Assembly (NCBI RefSeq): GCF_042678045.1
Contig: NZ_JBHUDI010000009.1
Coordinates: 186,001 to 250,000 of the forward strand
DNA from: Natrinema amylolyticus_A
GTDB lineage: Archaea > Halobacteriota > Halobacteria > Halobacteriales > Natrialbaceae
Length of the DNA: 64,000 nt
Reading direction: 5' to 3'
Numbering within the stretch: the stretch's first letter is position 1; each line of letters opens with the position of its first letter. The position numbers and the translations under genes are program-made. The notes beneath the pieces are model-generated. The model made no database searches. It was not told the origin of the DNA and was given only the letters and a program-made list of their open reading frames with translations. Shown piece after piece: positions 18,400 through 26,501 of the stretch.

Positions 18400-19591
18400 C
18401 CTCGAGTGCGGTCACGGCGGGGAGCGGTTCGGCGGTGAGCATCCGCAAGGCAGCGCCGCCGCCGGTGCTGACGTGGGAGAAGCCCTCGACGCCGAGTTGG
18501 CGCAGGGCGGAGGCGGTGTCGCCGCCGCCGACGATACTCATGGGTCGATCCGTGGCGGCACCGAACAGCTGTCTGGTGCCCGTCTCGAAGCATTCGTCCT
18601 CGAAGACGCCGGCCGGGCCGTTGAGGATCACCGTCTCCGCGTCCGCGAGGATGCGCTCGTAGTACTCGAGGGTCAACGAGCCGATGTCCATGGCGGCCTC
18701 GCTGTCGCCCGGTGGCAGGGCGTTGACACCGAGTTCGTGGCGCTGGCCGTCGCGAGCGACGGCGACGTCCCGTGGGAGCGCGATCCGATCGCCGTAGGCA
18801 TCGAGCAAGTCGGCGGCGCGATCGATCTCGTCCCAGTAACCCTGGTCGTAGATGAAATCGGAACTGGCGTCGCCCAGGTCGACGCCGTCGGCGATGAGGA
18901 AGACGTTGCCGACGACACCCGCCGTAAGGACGTGATCGGCCAACCCTTTCTCCAAGACCGACCAGGCGACGTCGATCGAGTCGGGAACTTTCGCACCGCC
19001 GAGGACGTAGACGCGAGGTTCGGGGGTCTCCTCGATCGAGCCGAGCACGTCGAGTTCGGACTCCATGACGCGGCCGGCATATCCCGGCAGAACGGTCGGT
19101 AGACCGACTAACGAAGGCTGTGAGCGGTGAGCCGCGGCGAAGGCGTCGTTGACGTAGGCGTCGAGGACTGGCTCGAGGCCCTGCACGAGGTGCGTTTTGG
19201 CGGCTCGCCCGGGGTCGAACTCCATGTACTCCTCGCTGTAGAAGCGAGTGTTCTCGAGGACGACACAGTCGCCGTCGTCGAGGTCCCTGACGGCCTCGCG
19301 AGCGGCGTCGGTAAACGTCGCATCCACGTAGTCGACGGGCTGGCCGAGCAACTCAGCGAGGCGATCGGCGTGGGGCTCGAGCGTGACGAACTCGTCGCCG
19401 CCGGGTCGACCCTGATGAGCGAGGACGGCGACCCGACCGCCACGCGCCACGAGTTCAGAGAGGGTATCGACGTGAGCGCGCAGTCGGGCGTCGTCTGCGA
19501 GCGTGCCATCGTCGTCGATCGGACTATTGACGTCGACGCGAACACCGACGGTAGTCCCTTCGACGTCCAGGTCGTCGAGGGTCGCGATCAT
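18368..19591 (-). CDS. pgk: Phosphoglycerate kinase
   Basis: A 407-residue phosphoglycerate kinase, converting 1,3-bisphosphoglycerate and ADP to 3-phosphoglycerate and ATP, and the reverse in gluconeogenesis. The N-terminal substrate motif is VGVRVDVNSPI, followed by AHQGRPGG and ENTRFYSEE. The nucleotide-binding C-terminal domain has GGAKVPDS, NGPAGVFEDE and GGGDTASAL. ATG 19589-19591 is chosen over an ATG five codons upstream. It leads an operon with the overlapping GNAT gene. Confidence 0.96.
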   Translation of the reverse strand: MIATLDDLDVEGTTVGVRVDVNSPIDDDGTLADDARLRAHVDTLSELVARGGRVAVLAHQGRPGGDEFVTLEPHADRLAELLGQPVDYVDATFTDAAREAVRDLDDGDCVVLENTRFYSEEYMEFDPGRAAKTHLVQGLEPVLDAYVNDAFAAAHRSQPSLVGLPTVLPGYAGRVMESELDVLGSIEETPEPRVYVLGGAKVPDSIDVAWSVLEKGLADHVLTAGVVGNVFLIADGVDLGDASSDFIYDQGYWDEIDRAADLLDAYGDRIALPRDVAVARDGQRHELGVNALPPGDSEAAMDIGSLTLEYYERILADAETVILNGPAGVFEDECFETGTRQLFGAATDRPMSIVGGGDTASALRQLGVEGFSHVSTGGGAALRMLTAEPLPAVTALEDAPEQPAADD

Positions 19592-19692
19592 TATCGACCC
19601 CTCCACCGCGGCCCCCGAAAGGTCTTTCTATCGGAGAGATAGGGGCGGTATATGCTGGCACCACACACGATACCATCGAAGTCGCTCCCGAT

Positions 19693-20301
19693 TCACACCG
19701 ATCGGCAATCCGCACAGACCAGTTGCCCGTTGGCGTCCCACAGCGACTCCGCGAGCGAGCCACAGGCCTCACAGACGCCCTGGGTCGTGTACTCGTCGCC
19801 ACCGTTGGGGAGCAACTGCGTCTCGCCCTCCACGGTCGGACGAGTCGCCGTGGGTTCGGCGGACTGACGGTCGCGGTCGATGGGCGGCTCGCTCGAGCGC
19901 GGGGGCGTCATCGTCGCCTGGAACGAGCTCGCGGCGGCGATGACGTCGCGCTGGGTAACGACCCCGGCAACGCCGTCGTCGCCCTCGACGACGACGTTGC
20001 GGATGTTCTGGCGGGCCATCGTCGTCGCGACATCGGTGAGCGATCGGTCGAGTCCCACCGTAATGACCGGCGTCGTCATTGCCTCTTCGACGATCAGCTC
20101 GGCCGGGTCGTGCTCGTCCGCGACGAGTTCGAGGACGTCCCACTCGGTTACGATGCCGACTGGCTCCGGACCGCGAACGACCAGCGCACAACTCGTCTGC
20201 TCGTCGCGCATGAGCCCCACGACGTCGAGAACGGTATCGGACTCACTGACACCAACGTAGTCGGTCGTCATCACGTCTCTGACGGACAGTTCCGATTCCA
20301 T
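19693..20301 (-). CDS. Tandem CBS-domain protein with C-terminal zinc ribbon
   Basis: A 202-residue protein. Two CBS domains occupy residues 5-125 (VRDVMTTDYVGVSESDTVLD and VEEAMTTPVITVGLDRSL), each ending in a strand followed by G(I/V)VTxxDV, and likely bind adenine nucleotides. After an acidic linker, CEACG and CADC about 17 residues apart form a four-Cys zinc ribbon. This is probably a regulatory energy sensor with an unknown partner. Confidence 0.88.
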   Translation of the reverse strand: MESELSVRDVMTTDYVGVSESDTVLDVVGLMRDEQTSCALVVRGPEPVGIVTEWDVLELVADEHDPAELIVEEAMTTPVITVGLDRSLTDVATTMARQNIRNVVVEGDDGVAGVVTQRDVIAAASSFQATMTPPRSSEPPIDRDRQSAEPTATRPTVEGETQLLPNGGDEYTTQGVCEACGSLAESLWDANGQLVCADCRSV

Positions 20302-20385
20302 ATGCGAATGATTCGCACGAACGGGCTAAAAGCTACCTCCGGCACACTTAAGCAATACGGCACCGAAGTTCGGTAATTCCGGTTC

Positions 20386-21156
20386 TCAGGCCGTCTCCCA
20401 CTCGAGTTCGACCCGGGTCCCGTCGGCCCGGCAGGTCTCGAGGGCGTGTTTCGCGGCGAAGCCAGCGTCGTGGGGGCTTTTCCCGCGGCCGACGCCGACC
20501 TGCATCTCGACGTCGACGGCTTCCTCGACGTGGGCGAGGGCTTCCTCGTAGTCGGCGGCCTCGAGGTCGGGACAGACGACGATGACGTTGTCGCCGCCGA
20601 CGAAAAACGAGAGGCTATCGTGGGCGTACCGCATGTGACGCATGAGTTCGGCGTAGCCCTGCTCGATCTCGATGAAGGTGTCGAAGGCGTTGAGTTCGTC
20701 CGTGTAGTTGCCGGTGGCGTTGATCACGTCGAAGTGGGCGATCTGGACGTCGTCGTCGGCCCGGTAGGCGTCGTCGATGGTCCGACCCTCGAGACACTCC
20801 CGGCGGTGTTTGTCCTGTGCGCTGCCGGCCTCCTGGAGGCGTTCGGTCGCGTCGGCGAGCGCCTGCACGGGGTTCGTGCCGGTCGCGACGCCGAGGCTGA
20901 GCGTCACTGGATAGCGATTGCCGACCGACTCCTGGAGGAGCGCGTGATCCTCGAGCGAGCAGCCGTTCGTGACGGCGATCATGTTGTCGAAGCGAGTGAA
21001 GAAGGTGTAGCCGCCACGGTTACCGACGAACTGGGAGATGTCCGCGTACAGCCGGGACTGCATAGTCTGGAGGTCGGCCTCCCGGCGCGGTTCAGGGGTC
21101 ACCGTCCACGGCCCGTAGTTGTCGATCTGGACGAGCGTTACCTGCGTGTTAGTCAC
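20386..21156 (-). CDS. arfA: GTP cyclohydrolase III
   Basis: A 256-residue archaeal GTP cyclohydrolase III (also called IIa), which opens the imidazole ring of GTP to give a formylaminopyrimidine nucleotide for riboflavin and F420 synthesis. The family start VTLVQIDNYGPWTVTPEPRR is clear, with two ferredoxin-like halves. The metal-binding region is FFTRFDNMIAVTNG and the second half carries SFFVGGDNVIVVCPD. GTG start at 21154-21156. The creatininase-family gene at 9298 could supply the next step. Confidence 0.95.
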   Translation of the reverse strand: MTNTQVTLVQIDNYGPWTVTPEPRREADLQTMQSRLYADISQFVGNRGGYTFFTRFDNMIAVTNGCSLEDHALLQESVGNRYPVTLSLGVATGTNPVQALADATERLQEAGSAQDKHRRECLEGRTIDDAYRADDDVQIAHFDVINATGNYTDELNAFDTFIEIEQGYAELMRHMRYAHDSLSFFVGGDNVIVVCPDLEAADYEEALAHVEEAVDVEMQVGVGRGKSPHDAGFAAKHALETCRADGTRVELEWETA

Positions 21157-21231
21157 TGTGGGCGATTCTTTCGAACGGCGTCGTATAAGTGATACGCAAT
21201 CCAGTTCCGTGATGGGGTGGGGAAAACGGCG

Positions 21232-21564
21232 TTACGCGGGGACCTTTTCGGGGTCTTTGCCCTGCGGGTGGTACTTCCAGAAGTTCCCGGCGCGCATCGC
21301 GTCCCCAACGGCTTTGTGCATGTCGAGGATCGTCTCGAACTCGTCGATGTCCTCGTCGACGTAGTCGAAGATGTCGCTCATGGCGACGATCGTCTCGTGG
21401 TTGACCCGGATCGGGTAGTCGCCGTACTCGTCGACGAACTCGTTGCGATCGAGCGGGAAGTCCTCCTCCTCGTCGACTTTGTCCGCGATGATCCGCATGT
21501 CGAACTTGCGCATCCCCTCGCTGCCTTCCTCTCCGTCAGGGTCGACTGGCCAATCGTTGCTCAT
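21232..21564 (-). CDS. Conserved small acidic haloarchaeal protein (DUF5785-like)
   Basis: A 110-residue, very acidic protein (MRKFDMRIIADKVDEEEDF, NHETIVAMSDIFDYVDED, GNFWKYHPQGKDPEKVPA). I recall this as a haloarchaea-wide family named DUF5785, without assigned function. ATG 21562-21564 is the start; the longer frame to 21780 is Arg-rich and rejected. Confidence 0.75.
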   Translation of the reverse strand: MSNDWPVDPDGEEGSEGMRKFDMRIIADKVDEEEDFPLDRNEFVDEYGDYPIRVNHETIVAMSDIFDYVDEDIDEFETILDMHKAVGDAMRAGNFWKYHPQGKDPEKVPA

Positions 21565-22020
21565 ACTCCGACGTGTGCAGGGGACCCGCAAAAGGATTAC
21601 TCCTTGTCGCTGTCGCGTCCTCGGTACTCGACACGTTCGAGAGCGGCCAGTTCGATCCGTGTACAGCCGTCGACACCGCCTGTCATGGCGACGAGCCGGC
21701 CGTGGGCTGTGGCGAGTCGCTTGCCGACCGGGAGTCCGCGCCGGCACTCGAGTCATCCACGCGGCCACGTTCACTTTCACTCCGAATTACGTAGATATAA
21801 GTCAAAACCAGTCAACGATTAGAACGGAATCCCGCCTCCACGAGTGGGGCAGCGAAATGCCCCGGGTGTCAGCGCACCCGAGGCTGGCTTCCACTCCCAG
21901 CAGAGGAGCTGCAAGCCATGATTGCGTTCATTCTGCCGGGATATAAACATCCCGCACGACAGCAGAACCGCCCGACAGCCGACGGAAGACCACCACAGCA
22001 GCGCACCGCTCGTGGTCGTG
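21565..22020. other. 0.46-kb interval with promoter and hairpin string
   Basis: No protein-coding gene is convincing here. The first 200 bp show nothing specific. The second half has a TATA-like element followed by consecutive hairpins (described separately at 21796-21917). After that, about 100 bp lead to the small zinc-finger gene at 22021. Confidence 0.55.
21796..21917 (+). ncRNA. Candidate structured RNA or transposon-end relic
   Basis: TATAA at 21796-21800 would place transcription start near 21822. Downstream come three adjacent hairpins: GGGGCA/TGCCCC (21846-21863), GGGTG/CACCC (21864-21879), and GGCTT/AAGCC (21886-21917) enclosing CTCC/GGAG. The spacing and perfect short stems suggest folded RNA. 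Alternatives are the 3' hairpin end of a lost IS605/IS1341-type element, or chance in GC-rich DNA. It matches no RNA family I recognise. Confidence 0.35.
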
Positions 22021-22200
22021 ATGTATAGTGGCTCCGAGGCGAGCGACGCCGAGGATCGAACGTCGTCGCTGCCGGACTGTCCGCGCTGTGGCGAACCGGT
22101 CGCGTTCGTCACCGCCTCCGGCCCCACGACTGCGTCGGCCAATCCCTGCGGCTGTTCGGTGTCGCCCGGGTTCTGTCGGGACGACCATAGTAACAACTGA
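22021..22200 (+). CDS. Small CxxC zinc-finger-like protein
   Basis: A 59-residue protein with DCPRCGEP near residue 18 and a second Cys pair, PCGCSV, about 20 residues later, giving a compact four-Cys zinc-binding layout as in many small haloarchaeal proteins. The last residues (DHSNN) and the stop codon come from a degraded 86-bp repeat that starts at 22185, so the natural C-terminus may have been replaced. ATG 22021 is preferred to the upstream ATG 21922. Function unknown. Confidence 0.6.
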   Translation: MYSGSEASDAEDRTSSLPDCPRCGEPVAFVTASGPTTASANPCGCSVSPGFCRDDHSNN

Positions 22201-22391
22201 TACGGACTGCTGTTCGTCAGTGCCGGCGCGACCGCGAGCCGTCCTGCGATCGCGCCGGGAACCAGTGACAGCAGGCCGTATGAAACGATCCACACCGATC
22301 GCATCGTCCGCGGTTCTCGTTCACGTCGTCGCTCCAACCCCCGCTCCCGTCGTGCGATCGGGGGTGTAGTAACGTTCAGTGGCTCCAGAAG
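22185..22391. repeat. Degraded 86-bp palindromic repeat, copy E, interrupted by an 80-bp MITE
   Basis: The left end CCATAGTAACAACTGA and, after the insertion, GAAACGATCCACACCGATCGCA match the reverse complement of the 86-bp repeat. The right part GTGCGATCGGGGGTG and ACGTTCAGTGGCT matches its other arm. The 80-bp element at 22201-22280 splits the left arm with a duplicated TGA. The central loop is also about 40 bp longer than in intact copies. It lies between the converging zinc-finger and DUF7475-like genes. Confidence 0.75.
22201..22280. mobile_element. 80-bp MITE-like element, copy 1
   Basis: The terminal inverted repeats TACGGACTGCTGT and ACAGCAGGCCGTA match at 12 of 13 bases. The element is flanked by a direct TGA duplication (22198-22200 and 22281-22283). 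An internal perfect arm pair CCGGCGCGA/TCGCGCCGG allows a hairpin. It has no coding capacity. A second copy of the same 80-bp length is at 23119. It is inserted in a degraded copy of the 86-bp repeat. Confidence 0.82.
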
Positions 22392-22433
22392 CCCCCGAAC
22401 AGTCGTCGCCGACACTGATGTGTCGGTCTCGCG

Positions 22434-22844
22434 TTACGAGGTGTTCGCGTACAGGTACACCGCACCGATGGCGACGATCGCCTCGGTGACTTTCGTAATG
22501 ACGGCCATCGGATTGAGGCTTCCCTCCATGTAGAACGCCTCGATGCTGAACCCCTGGAAGACGAATAGGGCGACGATCGTAGCGATCGCATAGGCCGCCG
22601 CAACCAGATAGAGCGTCTGATTCCAGTAGGGAGTTAGGTAGAGGACGACTCCACCAAGGAAGCCGAGCCCGTTCAAGATGAACAGGATCCCCATCATCTG
22701 ATTGAATCCCATGGCCCGGGGGGCGAGCACCAGGTGGAGCACCCCCGTTATGACGGCTGCGAGTATGACCAGATATCCGACCGGATTCGACGGCAGACTG
22801 ATCAGCGAGTCGCTCTGTCCTGTCGTCGTCGATTGCGCAGACAT
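22434..22844 (-). CDS. Small four-helix membrane protein (DUF7475-like)
   Basis: A 136-residue membrane protein with four hydrophobic helices (PVGYLVILAAVITGVLHLVL, MMGILFILNGLGFLGGVVLY and two more) and a polar Ser/Thr-rich N-terminus. I recall similar haloarchaeal proteins under DUF7475, with no known function. ATG 22842-22844 is chosen; the longer frame to 23087 runs into AT-rich intergenic DNA. Confidence 0.7.
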   Translation of the reverse strand: MSAQSTTTGQSDSLISLPSNPVGYLVILAAVITGVLHLVLAPRAMGFNQMMGILFILNGLGFLGGVVLYLTPYWNQTLYLVAAAYAIATIVALFVFQGFSIEAFYMEGSLNPMAVITKVTEAIVAIGAVYLYANTS

Positions 22845-23263
22845 ATCCGGTATATTGGACGGGTGCTTGATTGGTGGCGCTATGATTCTAATATTGCGGG
22901 AACGATAGCTAGATTCTATATTGATTTCTAGTCTCTCGGCAGTATTAGTAGATAGTACTTGTATTTTTGTAGAGTACCAGCAGTATTTGTGCGGAGTGCG
23001 CACGCTCCATGGCTGTGTGACCGAGACTCGACCATCGAACTCGCTCTCAGCGAGCGGTTTCGACGAAACAGGAGAAACCGACGGCAAAACGATCGGGACG
23101 TCGTTCCACCGGCTCTCATACGGACTCCTGTCAATCAGTGCTGGCGCATCTGCGACTCGTCCTGCGGACCCGCCAGGACATCGGGACAGCAGACCGTATC
23201 AGTCACTGCCGACCCGCCCGGGAGTCGTCGTGTTGGTGTGCCGGGACCGGATCTCACCCGGGA
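22845..23263. other. 0.42-kb AT-rich intergenic region containing a MITE
   Basis: The first 140 bp are unusually AT-rich for this genome (about 22860-22995) and hold the promoter of the membrane protein gene. The 80-bp MITE copy 2 lies at 23119-23198. No coding frame in this stretch has haloarchaeal composition. Confidence 0.6.
23119..23198. mobile_element. 80-bp MITE-like element, copy 2
   Basis: It starts TACGGACTCCTGTC and ends GACAGCAGACCGTA, forming terminal inverted repeats related to those of copy 1. It is flanked by a TCA direct duplication (23116-23118 and 23199-23201). Its length is exactly that of copy 1, while the inner sequence has diverged. It lies just downstream of the mct 3' end. 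Confidence 0.8.
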
Positions 23264-24439
23264 CTAGTCGTCGGCCGTTTCGGCGTCCGCTTTCTCACCC
23301 AGCACTTCCTCGCGGTGCTCGTCGAGCAGCGGCGCGCGACCGCGGGGTTTGGGGTTCGTCTCGGTCATCTTGATCGGATTGCCCGCGATCTCGACGTCCG
23401 TGTCGGCACCGGGCTGTTCGACCGGCACGAGCATGTCCCGCGTGTGGACGTGCGGGTCGTCGAAGATTTCCTCGGTAGTCTGAACCGGCGCGGCCGGCAC
23501 ACGGCCCTCGAGCTTGCTGACGAGTTCGTCGTTGGTCTGGGCGCGGGTCCACTCGGCGATTTCCTCGCGGAGCGCGTCACGGTGCTCGAGGCGCTCGGGC
23601 GTCGTGGGGTAGTCCTCGGCCAGGTCCTCGCGGTCCATCACGTCGCACAGTTCCGCCCAGTGGTTGTTGTTGAACGCGGCGATGACAGCGTAGCCGTCGT
23701 CGGTCTCGAAGGCGTTGTAGGGAAACAGCGTCGGGTGGGAGTTGCCCCGTCGGGTGGGGGCTTCGCCGGTGTACGACTGCTGGTAGATGGCCCGCTCGGT
23801 GAAGCTGATCATCGAGTCGTACATGCCGGTGTCGACGTACTGGCCTTCGCCGGTCTGTTCGCGGTGGTTGACCGCGGCCAGGATGCCGATACAGTTCAGC
23901 GTCGCAGTAAAGAGGTCGCCGACGCCGGGGCCGGTCTTGGTCGGCGGGCCGTCGGGCTGGCCGGTGGTCTCCATGACGCCGCCCAGTGCCTGTGCGATGA
24001 GGTCGAAAGAGGGCTGGCCCTGGCGGTCAGTTTCGCCCGTGCGCGGGTCGCCAAAGCCACGGATCGAGGAGTAGATAAGGTTCTCGTTGTACTCTGTGAG
24101 CGTCTCGTAGCCCAGGCCGTACTTCTCCATCGTGCCCGAGCGATAGTTCTCGACGACGATGTCGGCTTCCTCGACCAGCGAGAGGAAGTCCTCGCGGTCT
24201 TCCTCCTCGCGGAAGTTCAGCTCGATGCTCTTTTTGCCGCGATTGACGCTCTGGAAGTAGCCACCGTAGGCCTCCTCCTCGGGGTCGTCAACGAACGGCG
24301 GATTCGACCGGATCATGTCACCGCCGGGACGTTCGATCTTGACGACGTCCGCACCGAGGTCCGCGAGTAACATCGTGCAGTACGGCCCAGCCAGCACCTG
24401 GGTCAGATCTAGCACGCGAAGGTTGGAAAGTGCTCCCAT
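23264..24439 (-). CDS. mct: CaiB/BaiF-type CoA-transferase, probable succinyl-CoA:mesaconate CoA-transferase
   Basis: A 391-residue class III CoA-transferase with N-terminus LRVLDLTQVLAGPYCTMLLADLGADV and ERPGGDMIR, and the catalytic Asp expected in the GMYDSMISF region. Its position, divergent from the glutamate mutase genes, identifies it as the methylaspartate-cycle enzyme moving CoA from succinyl-CoA to mesaconate, giving mesaconyl-CoA for the hydratase at 27769. ATG 24437-24439 is the start. Specificity is inferred from the cluster. Confidence 0.88.
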   Translation of the reverse strand: MGALSNLRVLDLTQVLAGPYCTMLLADLGADVVKIERPGGDMIRSNPPFVDDPEEEAYGGYFQSVNRGKKSIELNFREEEDREDFLSLVEEADIVVENYRSGTMEKYGLGYETLTEYNENLIYSSIRGFGDPRTGETDRQGQPSFDLIAQALGGVMETTGQPDGPPTKTGPGVGDLFTATLNCIGILAAVNHREQTGEGQYVDTGMYDSMISFTERAIYQQSYTGEAPTRRGNSHPTLFPYNAFETDDGYAVIAAFNNNHWAELCDVMDREDLAEDYPTTPERLEHRDALREEIAEWTRAQTNDELVSKLEGRVPAAPVQTTEEIFDDPHVHTRDMLVPVEQPGADTDVEIAGNPIKMTETNPKPRGRAPLLDEHREEVLGEKADAETADD

Positions 24440-24584
24440 GTCTGTATGCCCTCTTCTGAAACCATCCCCAAAACCCTTACCATCGATCATGAAGTTTGTC
24501 CTGCCATAACACGGGAAATGTGACCATTCGTCACTGAGACACTCATAGGATCTTTAAGGAATATTATCATGGAAGATCATTAAG

Positions 24585-24590
24585 TTTATA
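24585..24590 (+). promoter_or_regulatory. TATA box of glmS operon
   Basis: TTTATA lies 28-33 bp upstream of the glmS ATG at 24618, which predicts a leaderless or nearly leaderless transcript for the methylaspartate-cycle operon. The surrounding 50 bp are AT-rich. Confidence 0.55.
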
Positions 24591-24617
24591 CCCGCGTTCC
24601 TCATGGTTCTGCATACG

Positions 24618-25058
24618 ATGTCCCAAACGGTCGTCCTCGGCGTGATTGGCTCCGATGCCCACGTCGTTGGCATCACAATCTTAGAGCAAGCCTTCAGTGC
24701 AGCCGGCTTCGATGTCGTGAACCTCGGCGTCCAGACCTCCCAGGAGGAGTTCGCCGAAGCCGCGGTAGCCCACGACGCACAGGCTGTACTGGTCTCCTCG
24801 CTCTACGGCCACGCCGAGCAGGACTGTCAGGGATTCCATAGCGTCCTCGAAGAGGCGGGTGTCGATGCCGTCAGCTACATCGGCGGCAACCTCGCTGTCG
24901 GACAGGACGACTTCGAGCAAACCCGGAAGACGTTCCGGGAGCTCGGCTTCGATCGCGTCTTCGACTCCGAAACCGATCCCGAAGAGGCGATCGCTGCGCT
25001 GCGCGAAGACCTCGAGATCACTCCGACCGAGTCGGAACGCGCAACTATTAGTTCTTAA
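24618..25058 (+). CDS. glmS: Glutamate mutase, cobalamin-binding small subunit
   Basis: A 146-residue sigma subunit of adenosylcobalamin-dependent glutamate mutase, which interconverts glutamate and 3-methylaspartate. The B12-binding motif DxHxxG is present (D13, H15, G18), followed by the SSLYGH and GGNL segments of the Rossmann-like cobalamin fold. ATG 24618 is chosen on the TATA spacing and the family N-terminus. The catalytic subunit gene follows after a 7-bp gap. Confidence 0.95.
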   Translation: MSQTVVLGVIGSDAHVVGITILEQAFSAAGFDVVNLGVQTSQEEFAEAAVAHDAQAVLVSSLYGHAEQDCQGFHSVLEEAGVDAVSYIGGNLAVGQDDFEQTRKTFRELGFDRVFDSETDPEEAIAALREDLEITPTESERATISS

Positions 25059-25065
25059 TGTCTAG

Positions 25066-26499
25066 ATGATACGAGACGAACGCATACCAGCCGACGAGCT
25101 ACAGCGTATCGACGAAGAGATCCGGTCGAACTGGCCGACGGGGGCAGACGTCGACTTCGAGGAAGCAATCGAGTACCACGAATCGCTCCCCGAGCACAAG
25201 CGATTCGCCGACGTCCTCGAGTCGGCTGACAAGCCGCTCTTGCAGCCGCGAGCCGGTGTGCCCCGGCTCGACGACCAGATCGAACTCCTGGAATATCTCC
25301 ACAAGGAGGGGCAAGCGGATCTCTTGCCGACGACTATCGACTCGTACACGCGCGACAACGAGTACGAGAAGGCCCAGCAGGGGCTCGAGAAAGCCCGCGA
25401 GACGGGTGACGACACCCTGAACGGCTTCCCGGCCGTCAACCACGGCGTCGACGGCTGCCGGAAGCTGATCGATGCGATCGACGCGCCGATCGAGGTCCGC
25501 CACGGCACGCCGGACGCCCGACTGCTGGCGGCGATCACCTTCGCCGGCGGTTTCCAGAGCTTCGAGGGTGGCCCGATCTCCTACAACATTCCGTACACGA
25601 AACGCCACGGACTCGAGGAGACTATCGAGCGGTGGCAGTTCGTCGACCGCCTCGCAGGAGCGTACACCGAACGTGGCATTCGGATCAACCGCGAGCCGTT
25701 CGGCCCGCTGACCGGCACGCTGGTGCCGCCGTCGATCGCGATCGCGATCATGCTGGTCGAGGGCAAGCTCGCCGCGACCCAGGGCGTGCGCTCGCTGACG
25801 CTTGGCTACGGACAGGTCGGGAACGTCGTGCAAGACGTCGCCGCCCTGAACGCCCTCAAGAAACTGGGCAACGAGTACCTGCCCGACGAGGTCGTCGTCA
25901 CGACCGTCTTCCACGAGTGGATGGGCGGGTTCCCGCCGGACGAGGCCCGCGCCAACGGCGTCATCAGCCTCGGCGGGATGACCGCTGCCATCGCCCAGCC
26001 CGACAAGGTCATCACCAAGTCGCCCCAGGAGTTCCAGGGGGTCCCGACCAAGGAGGCCAACGCCTCGGGCCTGCGAACCACGCGCCAGGTCATCGACATG
26101 GCCATCGAGCAGAAGATCGACATCGACGGCATCGAGGAGGAACAGGACCTCATCGAACGCGAGACCCGCTGTCTGATGGATACGATCTTCGAACACGGCG
26201 ACGGCGACGTCGTCCAGGGCACGCTCAAGGCCTTCGACTCCGGCGCGCTCGACGTGCCGTTCGCACCCAGCGACAGCGCGAAAGGTGCCGTCCTGCCCGC
26301 GCGGGACGACGACGGTCGCGTCCGCATCTTCGAGTGGGCCGACCTCGCGATGGACGACGACATCAAGGAGATTCACAAGGCTCGACTCTCGCAACGCGCC
26401 ACGACCGAGGGCCGCGACCAGTCGTTCCGGATGGTCGCGGACGACGTCGACGCGATCAGCGACGGAAAGCTCATCGGCCGCCCGCAGGGGGATGTCTAA
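25066..26499 (+). CDS. glmE: Glutamate mutase, catalytic large subunit
   Basis: A 477-residue epsilon subunit of glutamate mutase, the TIM-barrel partner of GlmS. Typical stretches include FAGGFQSFEGGPISYNIPY, EPFGPLTGTLVPPSIAIAI and GQVGNVVQDVAALNALK. With GlmS it makes 3-methylaspartate, the first dedicated intermediate of the methylaspartate cycle. It is tightly spaced with glmS upstream and mal downstream (2-bp gap), indicating one operon. Confidence 0.95.
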   Translation: MIRDERIPADELQRIDEEIRSNWPTGADVDFEEAIEYHESLPEHKRFADVLESADKPLLQPRAGVPRLDDQIELLEYLHKEGQADLLPTTIDSYTRDNEYEKAQQGLEKARETGDDTLNGFPAVNHGVDGCRKLIDAIDAPIEVRHGTPDARLLAAITFAGGFQSFEGGPISYNIPYTKRHGLEETIERWQFVDRLAGAYTERGIRINREPFGPLTGTLVPPSIAIAIMLVEGKLAATQGVRSLTLGYGQVGNVVQDVAALNALKKLGNEYLPDEVVVTTVFHEWMGGFPPDEARANGVISLGGMTAAIAQPDKVITKSPQEFQGVPTKEANASGLRTTRQVIDMAIEQKIDIDGIEEEQDLIERETRCLMDTIFEHGDGDVVQGTLKAFDSGALDVPFAPSDSAKGAVLPARDDDGRVRIFEWADLAMDDDIKEIHKARLSQRATTEGRDQSFRMVADDVDAISDGKLIGRPQGDV

Positions 26500-26501
26500 C
26501 A

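Noticed and set aside
21819..22415. A 198-residue minus-strand frame across the nested repeats
   Set aside because: It reads through both repeat elements and opposite the zinc-finger gene; composition and lack of motifs argue against coding.
25632..26501. An upstream extension of mal reaching back through glmE
   Set aside because: It is only the same frame remaining open in GC-rich DNA; the product is Arg-rich and the family N-terminus begins at ATG 26502.
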